Part shown: positions 32,270-43,354 of the stretch, one piece after another
Position numbering within the stretch: the stretch's first letter is position 1
Layout: each line of letters begins with the position of its first letter
NCBI GenBank assembly: GCA_030068075.1
Contig: CM057839.1
Location: forward strand, 23,320,167 to 23,384,166
Direction of reading: 5' to 3'
Length of the DNA: 64,000 nucleotides
Origin: Paguma larvata
Taxonomy: Eukaryota > Chordata > Mammalia > Carnivora > Viverridae
The notes under the pieces: generated by a model
The model's database searches: none
What the model was told of the DNA's origin: nothing
Seen by the model: only the letters and a program-made list of their open reading frames with translations
Translations under genes and position numbers: made by a program

Positions 32270-32488
32270 CTCTCTTGTAGACAGGACTTAATGGGATCCT
32301 AGTTGTTGTTTTGTTTGGTTTGGTTTTATACATCCAGCTAATCCATGCCGTTTGATTGGAGAGTCTATTCTAGTTATATTGAAAATAATTACCGCTTTGG
32401 AAGGACTTTTTATTGTTATTTTGTGACCTATTTTCCATATGCCTTATAGCTGTTTGACTCCTCCTTACTACTTTTCTTTTTGTTTCCT

Positions 32489-32547
32489 GTTTTTTGTTTT
32501 GTTTTTGTTTTTTTGTTTTGTTTTGTTTTGCTTTGCTTTGTTTTTTG
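32489..32547 (+). repeat. (TTTTG)n-rich tract
   Basis: Imperfect TTTTG/TTTG units ending GCTTTGCTTTG. It lies near the 5' end of the minus-strand L1 ORF2. Confidence 0.9.
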
Positions 32548-33780
32548 GTACTGATATCTTTTTATTCCCATGCTTATTTCCTTTTATGCATATCTTGTAT
32601 TTTCTCGATGGTTACCATTGCAATGACATAAAACATCTTGAAATTATAACATTTTATTTTAAGCTAATGACATCTTCAATATATATGTGTGTCATTTTAT
32701 GTTGTTTTGTCCCTTTGATTGAGTTATGTTTCTTGTTTTTCTTTATGCCTTAAACATTTTTTTTTTTTTGGCTGAGATTTGGGCCTTAAAAAAAAAAACA
32801 AACAAAACAAAAACACCTTTCTCAATCTTTGCCTACTGGCTTCATGCAGGGGGAGACCTTTACTGGAGGTTCTAGAAATTTTTAGACCTTTTCTGATCTC
32901 TTCCTCCCCCTGGTGTCTGCCTGCAGAACTGCTGCTACTCACTTTCGTGTATAGCCAATCAGGCTCTGATCTCATTAGTGACCAGAATCAAGTAGAAACA
33001 GTCCCTTGGGCAGTCCTGACTAGTCAGAATATTGGATATGTGTTGCACTCTTTTATTCCCAAGGGAGGAGCCCTGGTATGGGGAAGAGGATGTCTCCCAG
33101 CTGCTTTGCACTACTCAATGAAGAGTTGTGCTAAATGGCATAATTTTCCTATTCCTTTTGCTGGAATTCCTTCTTAGTTTCACAACAGCCTTAGTGTTGT
33201 AGGTTTTCATTTGGTCTCTACAATTTTCACAGAGATATTTTGGTCTATATTTTGTTGTTAACTCCTTATCTCTGTATGGAAAAGAGGGCTTATAGTTTCC
33301 TAGTCCTCTATCTTGCTGATGTCACTCTTCCTTCAGATTTTGAAGGCATTACTTCACTCTTTTCTTGCTTTCAGTACTATTATGGAAAGTTTTGAAACCA
33401 TTCTGTTCAAGGGTATTCTGATATTACTTATTTTTTCTTTGGGGGTGCGTTTGGATCTTTGTTTCAAGCACAATGTTCTAAAGTAATATGCTTTACTTTG
33501 GGTTACTTTTCATTTCTTGTGCTTCAAAATTTGGGGCCTTTTCAAACTGAAAACTATTTTTTTTTAATTTTTCTTAAAAGGCTTTTCTGAAATTATTCAA
33601 AGGTGCCATCCACACTCTTTTCTTTTCTTCTTCTCTTTTTTCCTCTATTCTCTTTATCTGTAATTATTATATTAAGCTGAAATCGAGTCTTTTACATCGA
33701 TCTTCTAATTTTCTTATATTTTCTCCTCCATTTTCCATTTACCTTCCCTTGCTCTATTTCTTGGAATGTATTTTATACAT

Positions 33781-34817
33781 TTATATTCCATGATAACTGT
33801 TGCTGCTGCCTCTTCTGTCTATTAAGGTACGTAGGGCCATTTTGCTTCTCAAAACTAAGTGTTGCCATTTGGTTTCTGCCACCACGTGATTCATTACTTT
33901 TTCTGGAATTTAACTATGACAGTTGAGATGGAGCTATGGTAGGGGGTTTAAAATTCATCTTGCAAAATATTTCTCTTGGATGAAGATATCATTAGGGGTT
34001 TCAAATAAGATGAGAACAGGAGCATCAGGCAAAAGAAACAGATCTGCTTCTACTGGTAAAAAACACTCAGAGGGGTTTTTGGGTTTGTGTCATTCTGAGT
34101 CTTCCCAATTTATTCTGACAACCCCACTCTAAACCTCAATGTATCAGGATTTTCCAACTAATACTTTAATATTCACATAATGGTCATAGTCAAGCTGCCA
34201 AATCAATCTATGTCTTTAATTTAGCAATCTGAAGGAATAGCTTCTGTACTTGATTTTTTTGGTCATGTGAGCATTATGGATAAATGATCAAAAGAAATCA
34301 CAGATACTTTGTGAGTAAGAGTTAATTCCTGAGCTGAAAATTTCAAATCATGAGTTTATAATTTTCTTTCTTTAAGCTCCTGTGCATGTTTTAAATCACG
34401 AGCTTGCTCTACAGACCTCCTATCCCTTCCTTGCTTGAAGAAATGGTTTTTTGCAGAAGCCACACAATTTATCTGTTGACTTTATTATACCCTTTATTTC
34501 AGGTGGCCACAGGTGATAACGTAAGTACCTAACTACCTAATACGTCAGCACACAATAATGACCAGCAGTAGCTACCTACCAATGTTAACAAAATTCTTAT
34601 TGTTTTCAAAGTCACTCAGCTCTGAAAAACTATTACAGATTTTTATTTTCTTGAACATCTGTTACTTCCAACATGTCTGTGCCATTACTCAGTCAAGTCT
34701 GGTTCAGTACCCATTAGAGTTCCAAGTCTAGCTAATTGTAAAGAGCAAACTAATTTTACTTTGTTTTAAGAAGTTAATCTAATATTAGGAGATCTAGATG
34801 AGGGCACAGATCCTAAT
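33781..34817. other. unassigned DNA
   Basis: No named repeat or gene. A short GCTGCTGCC run lies near 33802. A 69-codon ORF at 33923-34132 shows no domain. Confidence 0.5.
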
Positions 34818-34894
34818 ATATATAATTATTATATATTATATATATAATATTATATATTATATTTTATTTTATTTTTCATTTTCTTTAATGTCTA

Positions 34895-34925
<31 letters not shown>

Positions 34926-34932
34926 ATATATA
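34818..34932 (+). repeat. AT-rich tract followed by (TCTA)n tetranucleotide repeat
   Basis: TA-rich alternating sequence at 34818-34870, then a TCTA/ATCT run at 34891-34932 with one TCCA variant and a TA end. This is a GATA-type short tandem repeat. Confidence 0.95.
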
Positions 34933-35277
34933 GTCACGCTAAAGAATGGGTCTACCTAAGAGTCAGGGGAACCTACTTTGAATAAGAAACTGCAGAATAT
35001 AAAAGAAATCTGTTGAGATGGGAAGATGCCACTGTAGCTGTTTGACCCAGAATGATGTTCTCTGTGACCTGATTCACATTAGCTAAACTACTGACTTTTG
35101 CCTTCCCTCATTCTCTCTATGACTCAGCTATAAACTCACATCACACACTAGTGAAACTCCTGTGTGGAATATAAGTTATAGCCAGAGTCTTAGCATGTTG
35201 GATGGCAGTCTGAAGGAATTTTGAGCAAACCAATCTAAATGATCAGCTTCTTCTAGTTAATAAAGGACAATAAATAG
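34933..35277. other. unassigned; possible 3' end of a retrocopy
   Basis: Not recognisable as a gene. It ends AATAAAGGACAATAAATAG directly before an A-rich tract. That layout, with two AATAAA hexamers just ahead of an A run, is what a retrotransposed RNA 3' end looks like. I find no target duplication and no coding similarity. Confidence 0.35.
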
Positions 35278-35314
35278 AAAAAAAAAAAAAGAAAAAAAAA
35301 GAACAAAAAGAAAA
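35278..35314 (+). repeat. A-rich tract
   Basis: A runs broken by single G or C bases. It may be a retrotransposition tail (see the preceding stretch) or simple A-rich DNA. Confidence 0.85.
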
Positions 35315-35615
35315 TAGCAAATTGAGTCTGATTTCCAAACCATTCAGCCTGATTTGTCAGCCCCATGTCAAAGTTGAGTGTCTGCTATAAATAGCCCTGC
35401 TTAGCACTAGCACTAAAGAATGTGGGAGAAGGGAAATTCTCACCATAAGAAGTAGGAGTAATATATTTTAGTTTCTTATTCCTAAACAGATAATTGCCCT
35501 GTTCCTGGAATATATCTGATGATCAGGCCTGGTGTCACAAGTTTGGAAAACTGGAAGCAAGAGGTGTGACTCTTCAGAATGAGGCATGAGTCTACATATA
35601 TATGTGATCCATGCT

Positions 35616-35830
35616 TTTTAAAATTTTTAATTAATTTATTTTAATTTTATTTATTTATTTTGAGAGAGAGAGAGAGACAGGAGTGAGAGAAGGAGAGAGA
35701 GAATCCCAAGCAGACTCTGTGCTGTTAGGGCGGAGCCCTATGTGGGGCTCAATGCCAGGAACCATAAGATCATGACCTGAGCTGAAACCAAGAGCCAGTT
35801 GCTTAACTGACTGAGCCACCCGGGTGCCCT
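35616..35830 (-). mobile_element. CAN-SINE, minus
   Basis: T-rich tail with TTATTTATTTATTTTGAGAG, GA tract, AGACTCTGTGCTGTTAGGGC, CATAAGATCATGACCTGAGC, head TGACTGAGCCACCCGGGTGC. CCATGC and CTATGC at the two ends are only a weak hint of a target duplication. Confidence 0.92.
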
Positions 35831-35930
35831 ATGCATTACCCATGTTAATACTTCTCAAATGCATTTTAGACACTATGTGAAAGATACATTTTACCGCCTC
35901 GTCTGCAATCACAACCATATATTCATATAT

Positions 35931-36122
35931 CTTTTTTTTTTTTTTTTTTTGAGAGAGAGAGAGCATGAGTAGGCAAGGTACAGAGAGAGAGGAGGATGGG
36001 GATCCAAAGCAGGCTCCACTCTGACATCTGTGAGACCAGTGCAGGACTTGAACTCACGAAACAGGAGATCATGACCTGAGCCAAAGTCAGACGTTTCACT
36101 AACTGAGACACCTTGTGGCCCC
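35931..36122 (-). mobile_element. CAN-SINE, minus
   Basis: A long T run (tail), GAGAGAGAGAGAGCATGAG, CAAAGCAGGCTCCACTCTGA, GGAGATCATGACCTGAGCCA, and the degenerate head CTGAGACACCTTGTGGCCCC. It is about 100 bases from the previous SINE. ACCATATA flanks it on both sides. Confidence 0.9.
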
Positions 36123-36284
36123 ACCACCATATACCTTAATGTTGTCTCAGGAATTATTTGCTGCCTTTAAATTCAAGAAATAACTTTTACAATACTTATT
36201 ATATCTCTGTATAATAACCATGTGTATGTTAACATAATATTTTAAATGTCAACACTGGGAGAAGTGATACATGACATTTACTAA

Positions 36285-36420
36285 GAGCTAACATGGTGAA
36301 TATTTACTATGGGCCAAAAACTGTTCCAGGTGCTTCACATACTTTAACTCACCTAATATGCATTTCATTGTGTTATTATACTGATATGAGGACTCGGGCT
36401 CTTAGGATGGACCTTCCACA
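36285..36420 (-). mobile_element. MIR SINE relic, minus
   Basis: AATATTTACTATGGGCCAAA, ACTGTTCCAGGTGCTTCACA and TACTTTAACTCACCTAATAT match the reverse MIR consensus words (TTTATTGAGC, TGTGCCAGGCACTGTTCTAGG, TGCTTTACATATATTAACTCA). The 87-codon ORF at 36293 is a shadow of this relic. Confidence 0.68.
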
Positions 36421-37267
36421 CACCCAGAAAGTGGTTCACATGTTGGGACTGTTGACATTATATACACATGAAGAGGGTATGAAATACTTAATTATAGTAA
36501 AAGAAGTCTCTGAGGAGTCCAAGGCAGTTCTCTCAAGCAGATCCAAAGTATCCTGAGAGAGCACTTGGAGGAGATGACCTCTAGGTTTTTATTATGCTGA
36601 GGTGGCAGGGCTGAAGGTGATAGTTCCTGACAAGAGCAGGGATTTTGGGTTTGAAACTTCCACCAGTGCCAAACAATGCAGGGCATGGTTAGGCTTTCTT
36701 AGCTTGTGTACCTGTGGTCCTCAAAGAAGGGAGCAGTGGCAGGAGGCCATTGGATATATTTCTTTTAAACATGAGAGAGAGAGAACATCAACGAATAACT
36801 GAATGAAGTTTGTACTCCCTGTGATTCCGTTATATAAAATCACTCAAGAACAATATATAAATTAAAGAGTTAACATAAGGGTTACAGGGAAGGATCGAAG
36901 GATATTAAACGGAGAAAGCTGGAAGACACTAAAAGGGAAGCAAAGACAGGGAAAATGATTCATCATAAACAAAACTGGGAAGAAAGGAACAGTGTGATAA
37001 AAATCGAATGTTGTAAAAAATATAGTTTATGAAATACCATTTAGTGCAGACAGGCCTAGGAAGATATTGTTCAACATTAATAAGAGTAATTTTACTCGAA
37101 TGATAGATGTAGAAGTAAATTTTTATCTGAAGAGCCAATGATTAACACACAGTTTGAAAAGGAAAAGAGACAAATCAAATTATATTTGAGGAGGACCTGA
37201 GTTTGAGTGAGAGATTTCCTATGTTTCTACTTCCTCCTTTGGTATATTTTTGTACTTATAAAAGTTA
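36421..37267. other. unassigned DNA
   Basis: No named repeat. It is mildly less AT-rich at 36500-36760. ORFs of 64-69 codons lie on both strands with no domain. Confidence 0.5.
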
Positions 37268-37439
37268 CGGGCGCCTGGGTGGCTCAGTCAGTTAAGTGTC
37301 CAAATTTGGCTCAGGTCATGATCTCACAATTCATGAGTTCAAGCCCCACATCAGGCTCCGTGCTGACAGCTTGGAGCCTGGAGTCTGCTTCGGATTCTGT
37401 GTCTCCCTCTCTCTCTGTCCCTTCCCTGCTTCTGCTCCA

Positions 37440-37478
<39 letters not shown>

Positions 37479-37500
37479 AATAAAATAAAACATTAACAAA
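37268..37500 (+). mobile_element. CAN-SINE, plus
   Basis: Head CGGGCGCCTGGGTGGCTCAG, TGAGTTCAAGCCCCACATCA, GAGCCTGGAGTCTGCTTCGG, long CT tract (37440-37475), tail AAAAATAAAATAAAACATTA. The head is close to the family consensus. Confidence 0.95.
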
Positions 37501-37509
37501 TTTTTTAAA

Positions 37510-38393
37510 AAGTTGATTAAGTAATTCATGGTTGCTTTAGATATTTAGAGCATACACATTACCAATCATTCTAAATTTCATACTCAAAACTAAGCACTAG
37601 TAATAATTTGTCTTTCCTGAAACACATTCTCATTCATGGGATCCTATTACATACAATTGCTATGAAATCAGACAGTTGTGTCAAGGTTTCAAGGTCAATA
37701 GGTACTGATACATTATTATTTTAATAGGAGTCATATAATTATATTGTATTATGGATAAATTAACATTTATTTTGAATTATGTCTCCTGAAATGCACTGGT
37801 TCTAACTATACACCTATGCAGAATGTGTTATTTTAAAAATAATTTTTCTATATATTTTATGATTATATTAATCGTAATTATTAGTTTATTTCCCAAGAAG
37901 GCTGCCAAATAATATTAATTGAGATTTCAAAAGTGTTAGGTATTAATGTAGGTTTTAAAAATATATTTCTGTAAGACACTATTTCCTTTGCTATAGGTTA
38001 TTCCAAATTCCCTTTTACATTTTCAAATTGTCATTTTGTCCACATTTGTGGATATTCAAAACCGTTTTGAATTTTCCAAATTTTCCAACTTGGCAGAAGT
38101 TGGAAAAACTAAGCAACTTCACTCTTGATACAGAGTTGTCGATCAGCCAGAAGTAGTACAAATGGAGCCAGTCACATGTAGACCAGTGAGGATAGTTTAC
38201 TGAAGGAGAAATGACTATCTGTGCTCATAAGGCACCTCAAGAAGAACGCTGGCTTTGGGGCTCGGAACATGACACTGCTATCTTAGAAAAACTAGTGAGT
38301 ATCAATCTACTTTTAATTGATCAATATAATAGTTTTTCCTGAAATAATTACTTTCTTAATTTATTCAAATAGAATTTCTTTTGAGATTTCCTT
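37510..38393. other. unassigned AT-rich DNA
   Basis: No named repeat or gene. AAAAGTTGGAAAAACT-type local repeats (TTTTCCAAATTTTCCAACTT) occur near 38073-38110. Confidence 0.5.
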
Positions 38394-38416
38394 CATTCAT
38401 GGATTTTTTTTACAGA

Positions 38417-38604
38417 TTTCTTTTTATTTATTTACTTTTTGAGAGGAAGAGAGAGAGCAAGAGTAAGACAGAGAGAGAAAATCCAATGCAGACTCTGCAC
38501 TGTCAGTGTGGAGCCTGATGCAAGGCTTGAACTCATGAAAACTGAGATCATGACCTGAACCAAAACTAGTTGGCCACCTAACCAACTGAGCTTCCCAGGC
38601 GCTC
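38417..38604 (-). mobile_element. CAN-SINE, minus; left member of a tandem pair
   Basis: Tail TTTTTATTTATTTACTTTTT, GA tract, CAGACTCTGCACTGTCAGTG, GATCATGACCTGAACCAAAA, head CCAACTGAGCTTCCCAGGCG. CATTCATGGATTTTTTTTAC precedes it. A related word, TGAATATTTTTA, follows at 38605-38616. Confidence 0.9.
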
Positions 38605-38616
38605 TGAATATTTTTA

Positions 38617-38789
38617 ATATTTATTTCTTTATTTTGATTGTGGGAGGGGGGAAAAAGAGAAAATACCAAGCAGGCTCTGCACTTTCAGCAGAGAGCCCTA
38701 TGTGGGTCTTAATCCAAGATCATGAGATCATAACCTCAGCCTAAATCAAGAGTAGAACACTCAACCAACTGAGCCAGCCAGGCATCCCT
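38617..38789 (-). mobile_element. CAN-SINE, minus; right member of a tandem pair
   Basis: TATTTATTTCTTTATTTTGA, a short GA part, CAAGCAGGCTCTGCACTTTC, GATCATGAGATCATAACCTC, and head CCAACTGAGCCAGCCAGGCA. CATTCATGAATATTTTTACA follows (38790-38809), matching the sequence left of the pair. Confidence 0.9.
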
Positions 38790-39003
38790 CATTCATGAAT
38801 ATTTTTACAGAGATAACTATAGCCAAATGCAACAACTTTAAATTTTAGATGTTGCTAATCCTCATTAATTAACCAGATACAAAGTTTAAATTTTATTTTT
38901 GTTAAATATGCAGTGTTTCAATGAAGTTAGTTCTAAAGTCTTTTTTCTCCTATTTTCTCAAGGGAAAAAAATCAACTTACCCTCAAAATGGAAACATTCT
39001 TTT

Positions 39004-39006
<3 letters not shown>

Positions 39007-39048
<42 letters not shown>
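39007..39048 (+). repeat. (AC)n microsatellite, 21 units
   Basis: Perfect dinucleotide run, likely polymorphic. Confidence 0.97.
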
Positions 39049-39050
<2 letters not shown>

Positions 39051-39175
39051 ATTTGCAAATATTCTAAAGTAAAATCAGCCTTTCCAAGTAAATCTGATCA
39101 TTTGATCAGATAAGATTCCAAAAGGCCAAATATATACTTGATAGTTTATTTATTATCTAATGTAAACAATGAATC

Positions 39176-39204
39176 CTATATCAACTAGAATCGAGTTGAT
39201 ATAG
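39176..39204. repeat. 11-bp perfect inverted repeat
   Basis: CTATATCAACT and AGTTGATATAG around a 7-base loop AGAATCG. With one bulged base, pairing extends outward by AATC/GATT. Confidence 0.93.
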
Positions 39205-39235
39205 ATTCTTTTGTTCTCATGGCCCAGACATTTTA

Positions 39236-39462
39236 TTTTTTTTATTTTATTATTATTTTTTTAAATGTTTATTTATTTTTGAGACAGAGACAGAGCATGA
39301 GTGGGGGAGAGGCAGAGAGAGAGGGAGACACAGAATGTGAAGCAGGCTCCAGGCTCTGAGCTGTCAGCACGGAGCCCGACGCGGGGCTCGAACTCACAGA
39401 CCGTGAGATCATGACCTGAGCCGAAGTCAGACGCTCAGCCGACTGAGCCACCCAGGTGCCCC
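39236..39462 (-). mobile_element. young CAN-SINE, minus, with 15-bp target duplication
   Basis: T-rich tail, AAATGTTTATTTATTTTTGA, CAGGCTCCAGGCTCTGAGCT, GGAGCCCGACGCGGGGCTCG, ACCGTGAGATCATGACCTGA, head CCGACTGAGCCACCCAGGTG. GGCCCAGACATTTTA is perfect at 39221-39235 and 39463-39477. It keeps many CpGs, making it one of the least decayed SINEs in the window. Confidence 0.97.
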
Positions 39463-39477
39463 GGCCCAGACATTTTA

Positions 39478-40639
39478 AAAAATTAAGTAGATGGCAAACT
39501 GCTGGCCGATTTACATTGAAAACCAAAATAAAACTATTGTTTAGTATCTTTTTGTGTGAAATAAAAAGTAATCTGATAATTTCTGGATAAATACAGGTAT
39601 GAAGAAAATATGCATTTCTAGAAAAGCAAACATAGTTTTATTTTAAATGTTACTATAACTATCAAATTTATATTTTTTCTTAAAAAGTTACAGTTTCTCA
39701 TGGTTTTTAATTACGTTGAATATTATAAATCTCTATATTAAACAAATTAACAATGTATGAAAACAAAGTAGTCATGACAGTTTTGGAGAGGATCTAAAAG
39801 ATTTGACTTTTATCATCATAGGGCATCTGGGACTTGGAAGGACGCCAAGCCATGCTAGCTACATCTTGGCTTCAAAGCAATTATTCATTTTTAAATAAAC
39901 AATGCCAATCAGGCATCAATGAAGAAAATAACATCCTGCTGTTTTACCGATTTTTAAACTTTCTAAATTAAATTTCATAAGAAATTGATGTTAAATGTGA
40001 GAAAAAAAGTGTCTTCTTCTAAATGAAGTCTTTGAATTACTGTTTGAAAATTCTTTGTGTCTTGTTTTATGTATTTACTTCAAGAAGATGCAATGACTTT
40101 CAAGTCTTAATAAACTGTCATTTCCCTATGGTTGTTTAAGAAGTCAAAAATTAAATTTGTAATAGATACAATATATTTCATGATAATGGATATCATAAAC
40201 TAATGAAAAAGTCACACCTCAACCTACATAGCAACTTAGAAACTTATTTTAGGATAACTTTTAAAAATTCCAACACAAGTTATGTTTCCACGATCAATGT
40301 CTGAATAGGTAGTTGTGTTTATTTAAACTGAAAATGATCCCTGCAAAACATGAAAATCAAGTGTGTGAGAATATTAGAATGAATCAGATTAATCGACTTT
40401 AGATAATTTTCTCTGAAAAGATAGCCTAAAATATATATATAAAGTTGACTGAATCATTATACTGTCCTAATCTTTAGAAACCATCAAAAATAGACTCATT
40501 AGGACTTCCCTTGATCCTTCAGTAGCATGAGACATACAAACGTACATAAATAAACATATCATATACTTAAAAATATTTAACACACAATAGTTTTTCTGAT
40601 GTGGTATATTTGTCAACCGACTTTAATATCAGACACTCC
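39478..40639. other. unassigned AT-rich DNA
   Basis: No named repeat, exon or RNA gene seen. Confidence 0.5.
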
Positions 40640-41105
40640 AAATAGTAGAATCTGCTAGTTGTACCTAAAAATCTGTTTTCCCCTTTCCCATAGAACTGAT
40701 TTATATTGGGCACATAACCTACCCAGAATACAGATCATATGCCCCAGTCAGGTCTTTTGTTTGTATTGCAGCAAGGTGTGACCATATTCTGGCAAGGGAT
40801 ATAAATGGGATTAATGTGTGTAATTTCCTGGTTGTTTCCTTAGGAGGTAGAATTCTGCCTTTTATTTCCCCTTTTTGCCTCCCACCGGTTGCTGTAAGCA
40901 CCAGGTGGTCAGCCATCTTGTACTGCGGGGAATGAGACACATTCCACTGAGATTGTGAAGTTACAATAGAGAGGGAGCTGGAGTCCAGATGACTTCGTGA
41001 AGCTGACTGCCTTATTAGCTCAAAATTTATCATAGATGAATTATCTTTGAGTTTTTAAACCACTCTTATTTTGGGTCTCTATCACACTCAGCTGATATCA
41101 TAGCT
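40640..41105 (+). mobile_element. possible old LTR remnant, plus
   Basis: GTGACCATATTCTGGCAAGG, GGTCAGCCATCTTGTACTGC, GAGTCCAGATGACTTCGTGA, AAACCACTCTTATTTTGGGT and CTCTATCACACTCAGCTGA resemble a mammalian ERVL/MaLR-type LTR that ends TTATTTTGGGTCTCTGTTAC then AGCAGC. The left boundary is uncertain and the TG...CA ends are not clear. Confidence 0.45.
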
Positions 41106-43139
41106 TAACTCACTCCCCATTAACAATTTTGCAAGTTAGCAATAAAAATTCACATATACATTTTATTAAATATTCCCCTTGAAGAAATTAAGATCTTTCC
41201 TAGCTTTGCTTTACTTAAATCTTTGTTTTCTTAGTTATTGGTAAACCTATAGCTGATTACTAGAGTACTGCATTTGTTCTTTTGCTTATATAAACTTCCC
41301 TCAGAATCTTTTTTTTTCCTTATGTGTCCTATTAAATATTTTATGTTTTAATAGTCTTGGGTTTTCTAATCCCTCAAGTCAATTCAGTAGATCATAAAAT
41401 TTCAGTTCTGGCCAATAAATTCCACCCATCTTCCAATAGTGTTAATTAACTTTAGAAGATGTTCTATGAAAATTCCTCTCATTATATAATGAAAGTCTTG
41501 GATGTGCTATAGTAGGTGGAGAAGGAGTCTGATCTATTGTGATTAGTTTCACCTTTACACAAAATATGATCAAATATCTAATTTAGTATCTTGTATCTAA
41601 ATCTTTTTTCTTTTATAAAATAACGTAAAGCAAGCATTTCTTGGTATAACTTCCTGAGAGAGGGGCTGTGTTCTTCTAGGCCTTATGGAAAGTGTAAAAT
41701 GGAATGAAAAATATTTTTAATAGAAAAAGTAACATATGTAACTCTTCAAGCTTTAAAACTATGAAATATTTATTCTGGATATTGAATTATAAAATTATAT
41801 TATAAAATAATACATAACTAGTAATAGAAGAGATGTTTAAAGATAATTTAAAAGATAATAGTTCCTATACAAAAAATATTCCATTGAACTTATTGTTATA
41901 TTTTTAAAATATATGTCAAAAATAAATTAACATTAAATTGATATAGAAAAGAGTCACCATTGGTGGTAGAGGATTGATTGAGGAGAGTAGAGGCTCAAAA
42001 ATAATCATTGTTGATGGATCCACAAATCTATTAACAAAGGAATGTAGCAGGAATGCTGTGATCTTAAAGCCTAGATATCAAGACAAATCCAAGATTTTTA
42101 AGGCAATAGGTTAGCAGAGATAATTCAAGCGAATCAGTTTCTAGAATCTCAATACTCTTTCCTAAAAGAGATCCATCTGAAGCGTTGTGTTTATCAATTC
42201 TGCTTTCCTAACTCTTCATTCACAATGAAGCTTCTCTTTCTACAAAAACCAATATAAAAGAAAAATAAGCAGGAAATACCACATACCCATTCTCGAACTT
42301 AACATGATGCATTTCTGGATGCTTCAAGGACACAAAAAAGCAATGTGCTTCTAACTAATTTTCCAATTGGAGTTAAGGGAAAAATATCAACAGGGATAGT
42401 AATTGATTTCATAAAAATGGCAACATCATGGCAAGACTCCATGCTTTAGATAGTAGATAGCTATATTATAATCAGAATTCAGAAGTTAACATGCTTATCA
42501 TTCAAGCACATAGTAACATTTCTATTTGAACTGAAAGATGAAGTAAGATCTTTTCTGACAGAAAGGAAGTCTGATCTAGCTAATTGGTTTGATTATGGAA
42601 GCTGGCTTTGCCAATTAGTTCTTATGGTAAACATTTTCTGAACATTGAACAAGATAAATTTGCTGCACTAAAAGCATTAATAAAATTTTATTTAATGCAC
42701 CATTGACTATACAATCTGCCAGATATTACATCTTCATAATTTATAGGAAAATGTGAGCCATTCACTTAAAGATGTGTGAGGGTTTTTATGCTTATTCATG
42801 ATTTTATTCTATTCGTAAGCATGAAAGTAAAAATTCATGAAGACCATTAGTATAAATTTCCCTTTTATCATTTTGGTGTTGGTGATGATGAAGTAATAGT
42901 AGTGTCTGCTTGTCAAACATAATGATTTATTCCAACAAAATTCAGCTATTAAATTGCAAGCAGGGAAAAACAAGAGTGTACCTACCCATGTTTGGATTTT
43001 TATGATAGAGGGCAATGAAAAGAGGAGCAAGTAAGGTCAGGATACTGAGAATGACTACAAACACTAAGTGTTGTACATAAATTTGAGAGGCAGAATGGAA
43101 AAGGTGAAATTTGGGATCAAGTAGATATATTTCTTTTTC
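41106..43139. other. unassigned AT-rich DNA
   Basis: About 2 kb with no recognised repeat or gene. Confidence 0.5.
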
Positions 43140-43354
43140 TTAAATAATTTTTTAATATTTATTTCTTTTCGAGAGAGAGACATAGCGTGAGTAGGAGAGG
43201 GGCAGAGAGAGAGAGGGAGACTCAGAATCTGAAACAGGCTCCAGGCTCTGAGCTGTCAGCACAGAGCCTGACATGGGGCTCAAATTCGGGAACAGCAAGA
43301 TCATGACCTGAGCCGAAGTGGAATGCTTAACCAACTGAGCCACCAAGGCAGCCC
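43140..43354 (-). mobile_element. CAN-SINE, minus
   Basis: TTAATATTTATTTCTTTTCG, AGAGAGAGACATAGCGTGAG, AACAGGCTCCAGGCTCTGAG, AAGATCATGACCTGAGCCGA, head CCAACTGAGCCACCAAGGCA. The target duplication is uncertain. Confidence 0.93.

Larger units (their letters stand above)
26005..33780 (-). mobile_element. old LINE-1, minus, nearly whole ORF2 plus part of ORF1, heavily interrupted
   Basis: Minus-orientation L1. From left to right are the 3' UTR (from about 26005, CTGTGAATTTGACTACTTTA, GTATTTGTCTTTTTGTGACT), the ORF2 C-terminus (26280-27510), the ORF2 palm (28819-29900), the RT fingers (to about 30600), the linker, and the endonuclease region (about 31470-32400). At about 33290-33780 there is sequence resembling the inter-ORF spacer (CTATCTTGCTGATGTCACTC) and ORF1 (TTTTGAAGGCATTACTTCAC, CTTCTAATTTTCTTATATTT). 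The part at 32600-33290 is less certain. It is cut by SINEs at 26674, 30114, 31250, 31570 and 32008, and by the LTR at 27524. I infer an L1M-age element; the subfamily needs a library search. Confidence 0.82.
38815..39220. other. unassigned DNA with CA repeat and hairpin
   Basis: Contains the (AC)n at 39007-39048 and the palindrome at 39176-39204. Otherwise nothing recognisable. Confidence 0.6.

Noticed and set aside
35386..35394. TATAAATAG as a promoter TATA box
   Set aside because: A single match in AT-rich DNA with no initiator, GC box or downstream gene. Expected by chance.
39236..39462. tRNA gene inside a SINE head
   Set aside because: The A and B box words come from the tRNA-derived SINE head. 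A full cloverleaf with an anticodon stem is not present, and the sequence continues into the SINE body.
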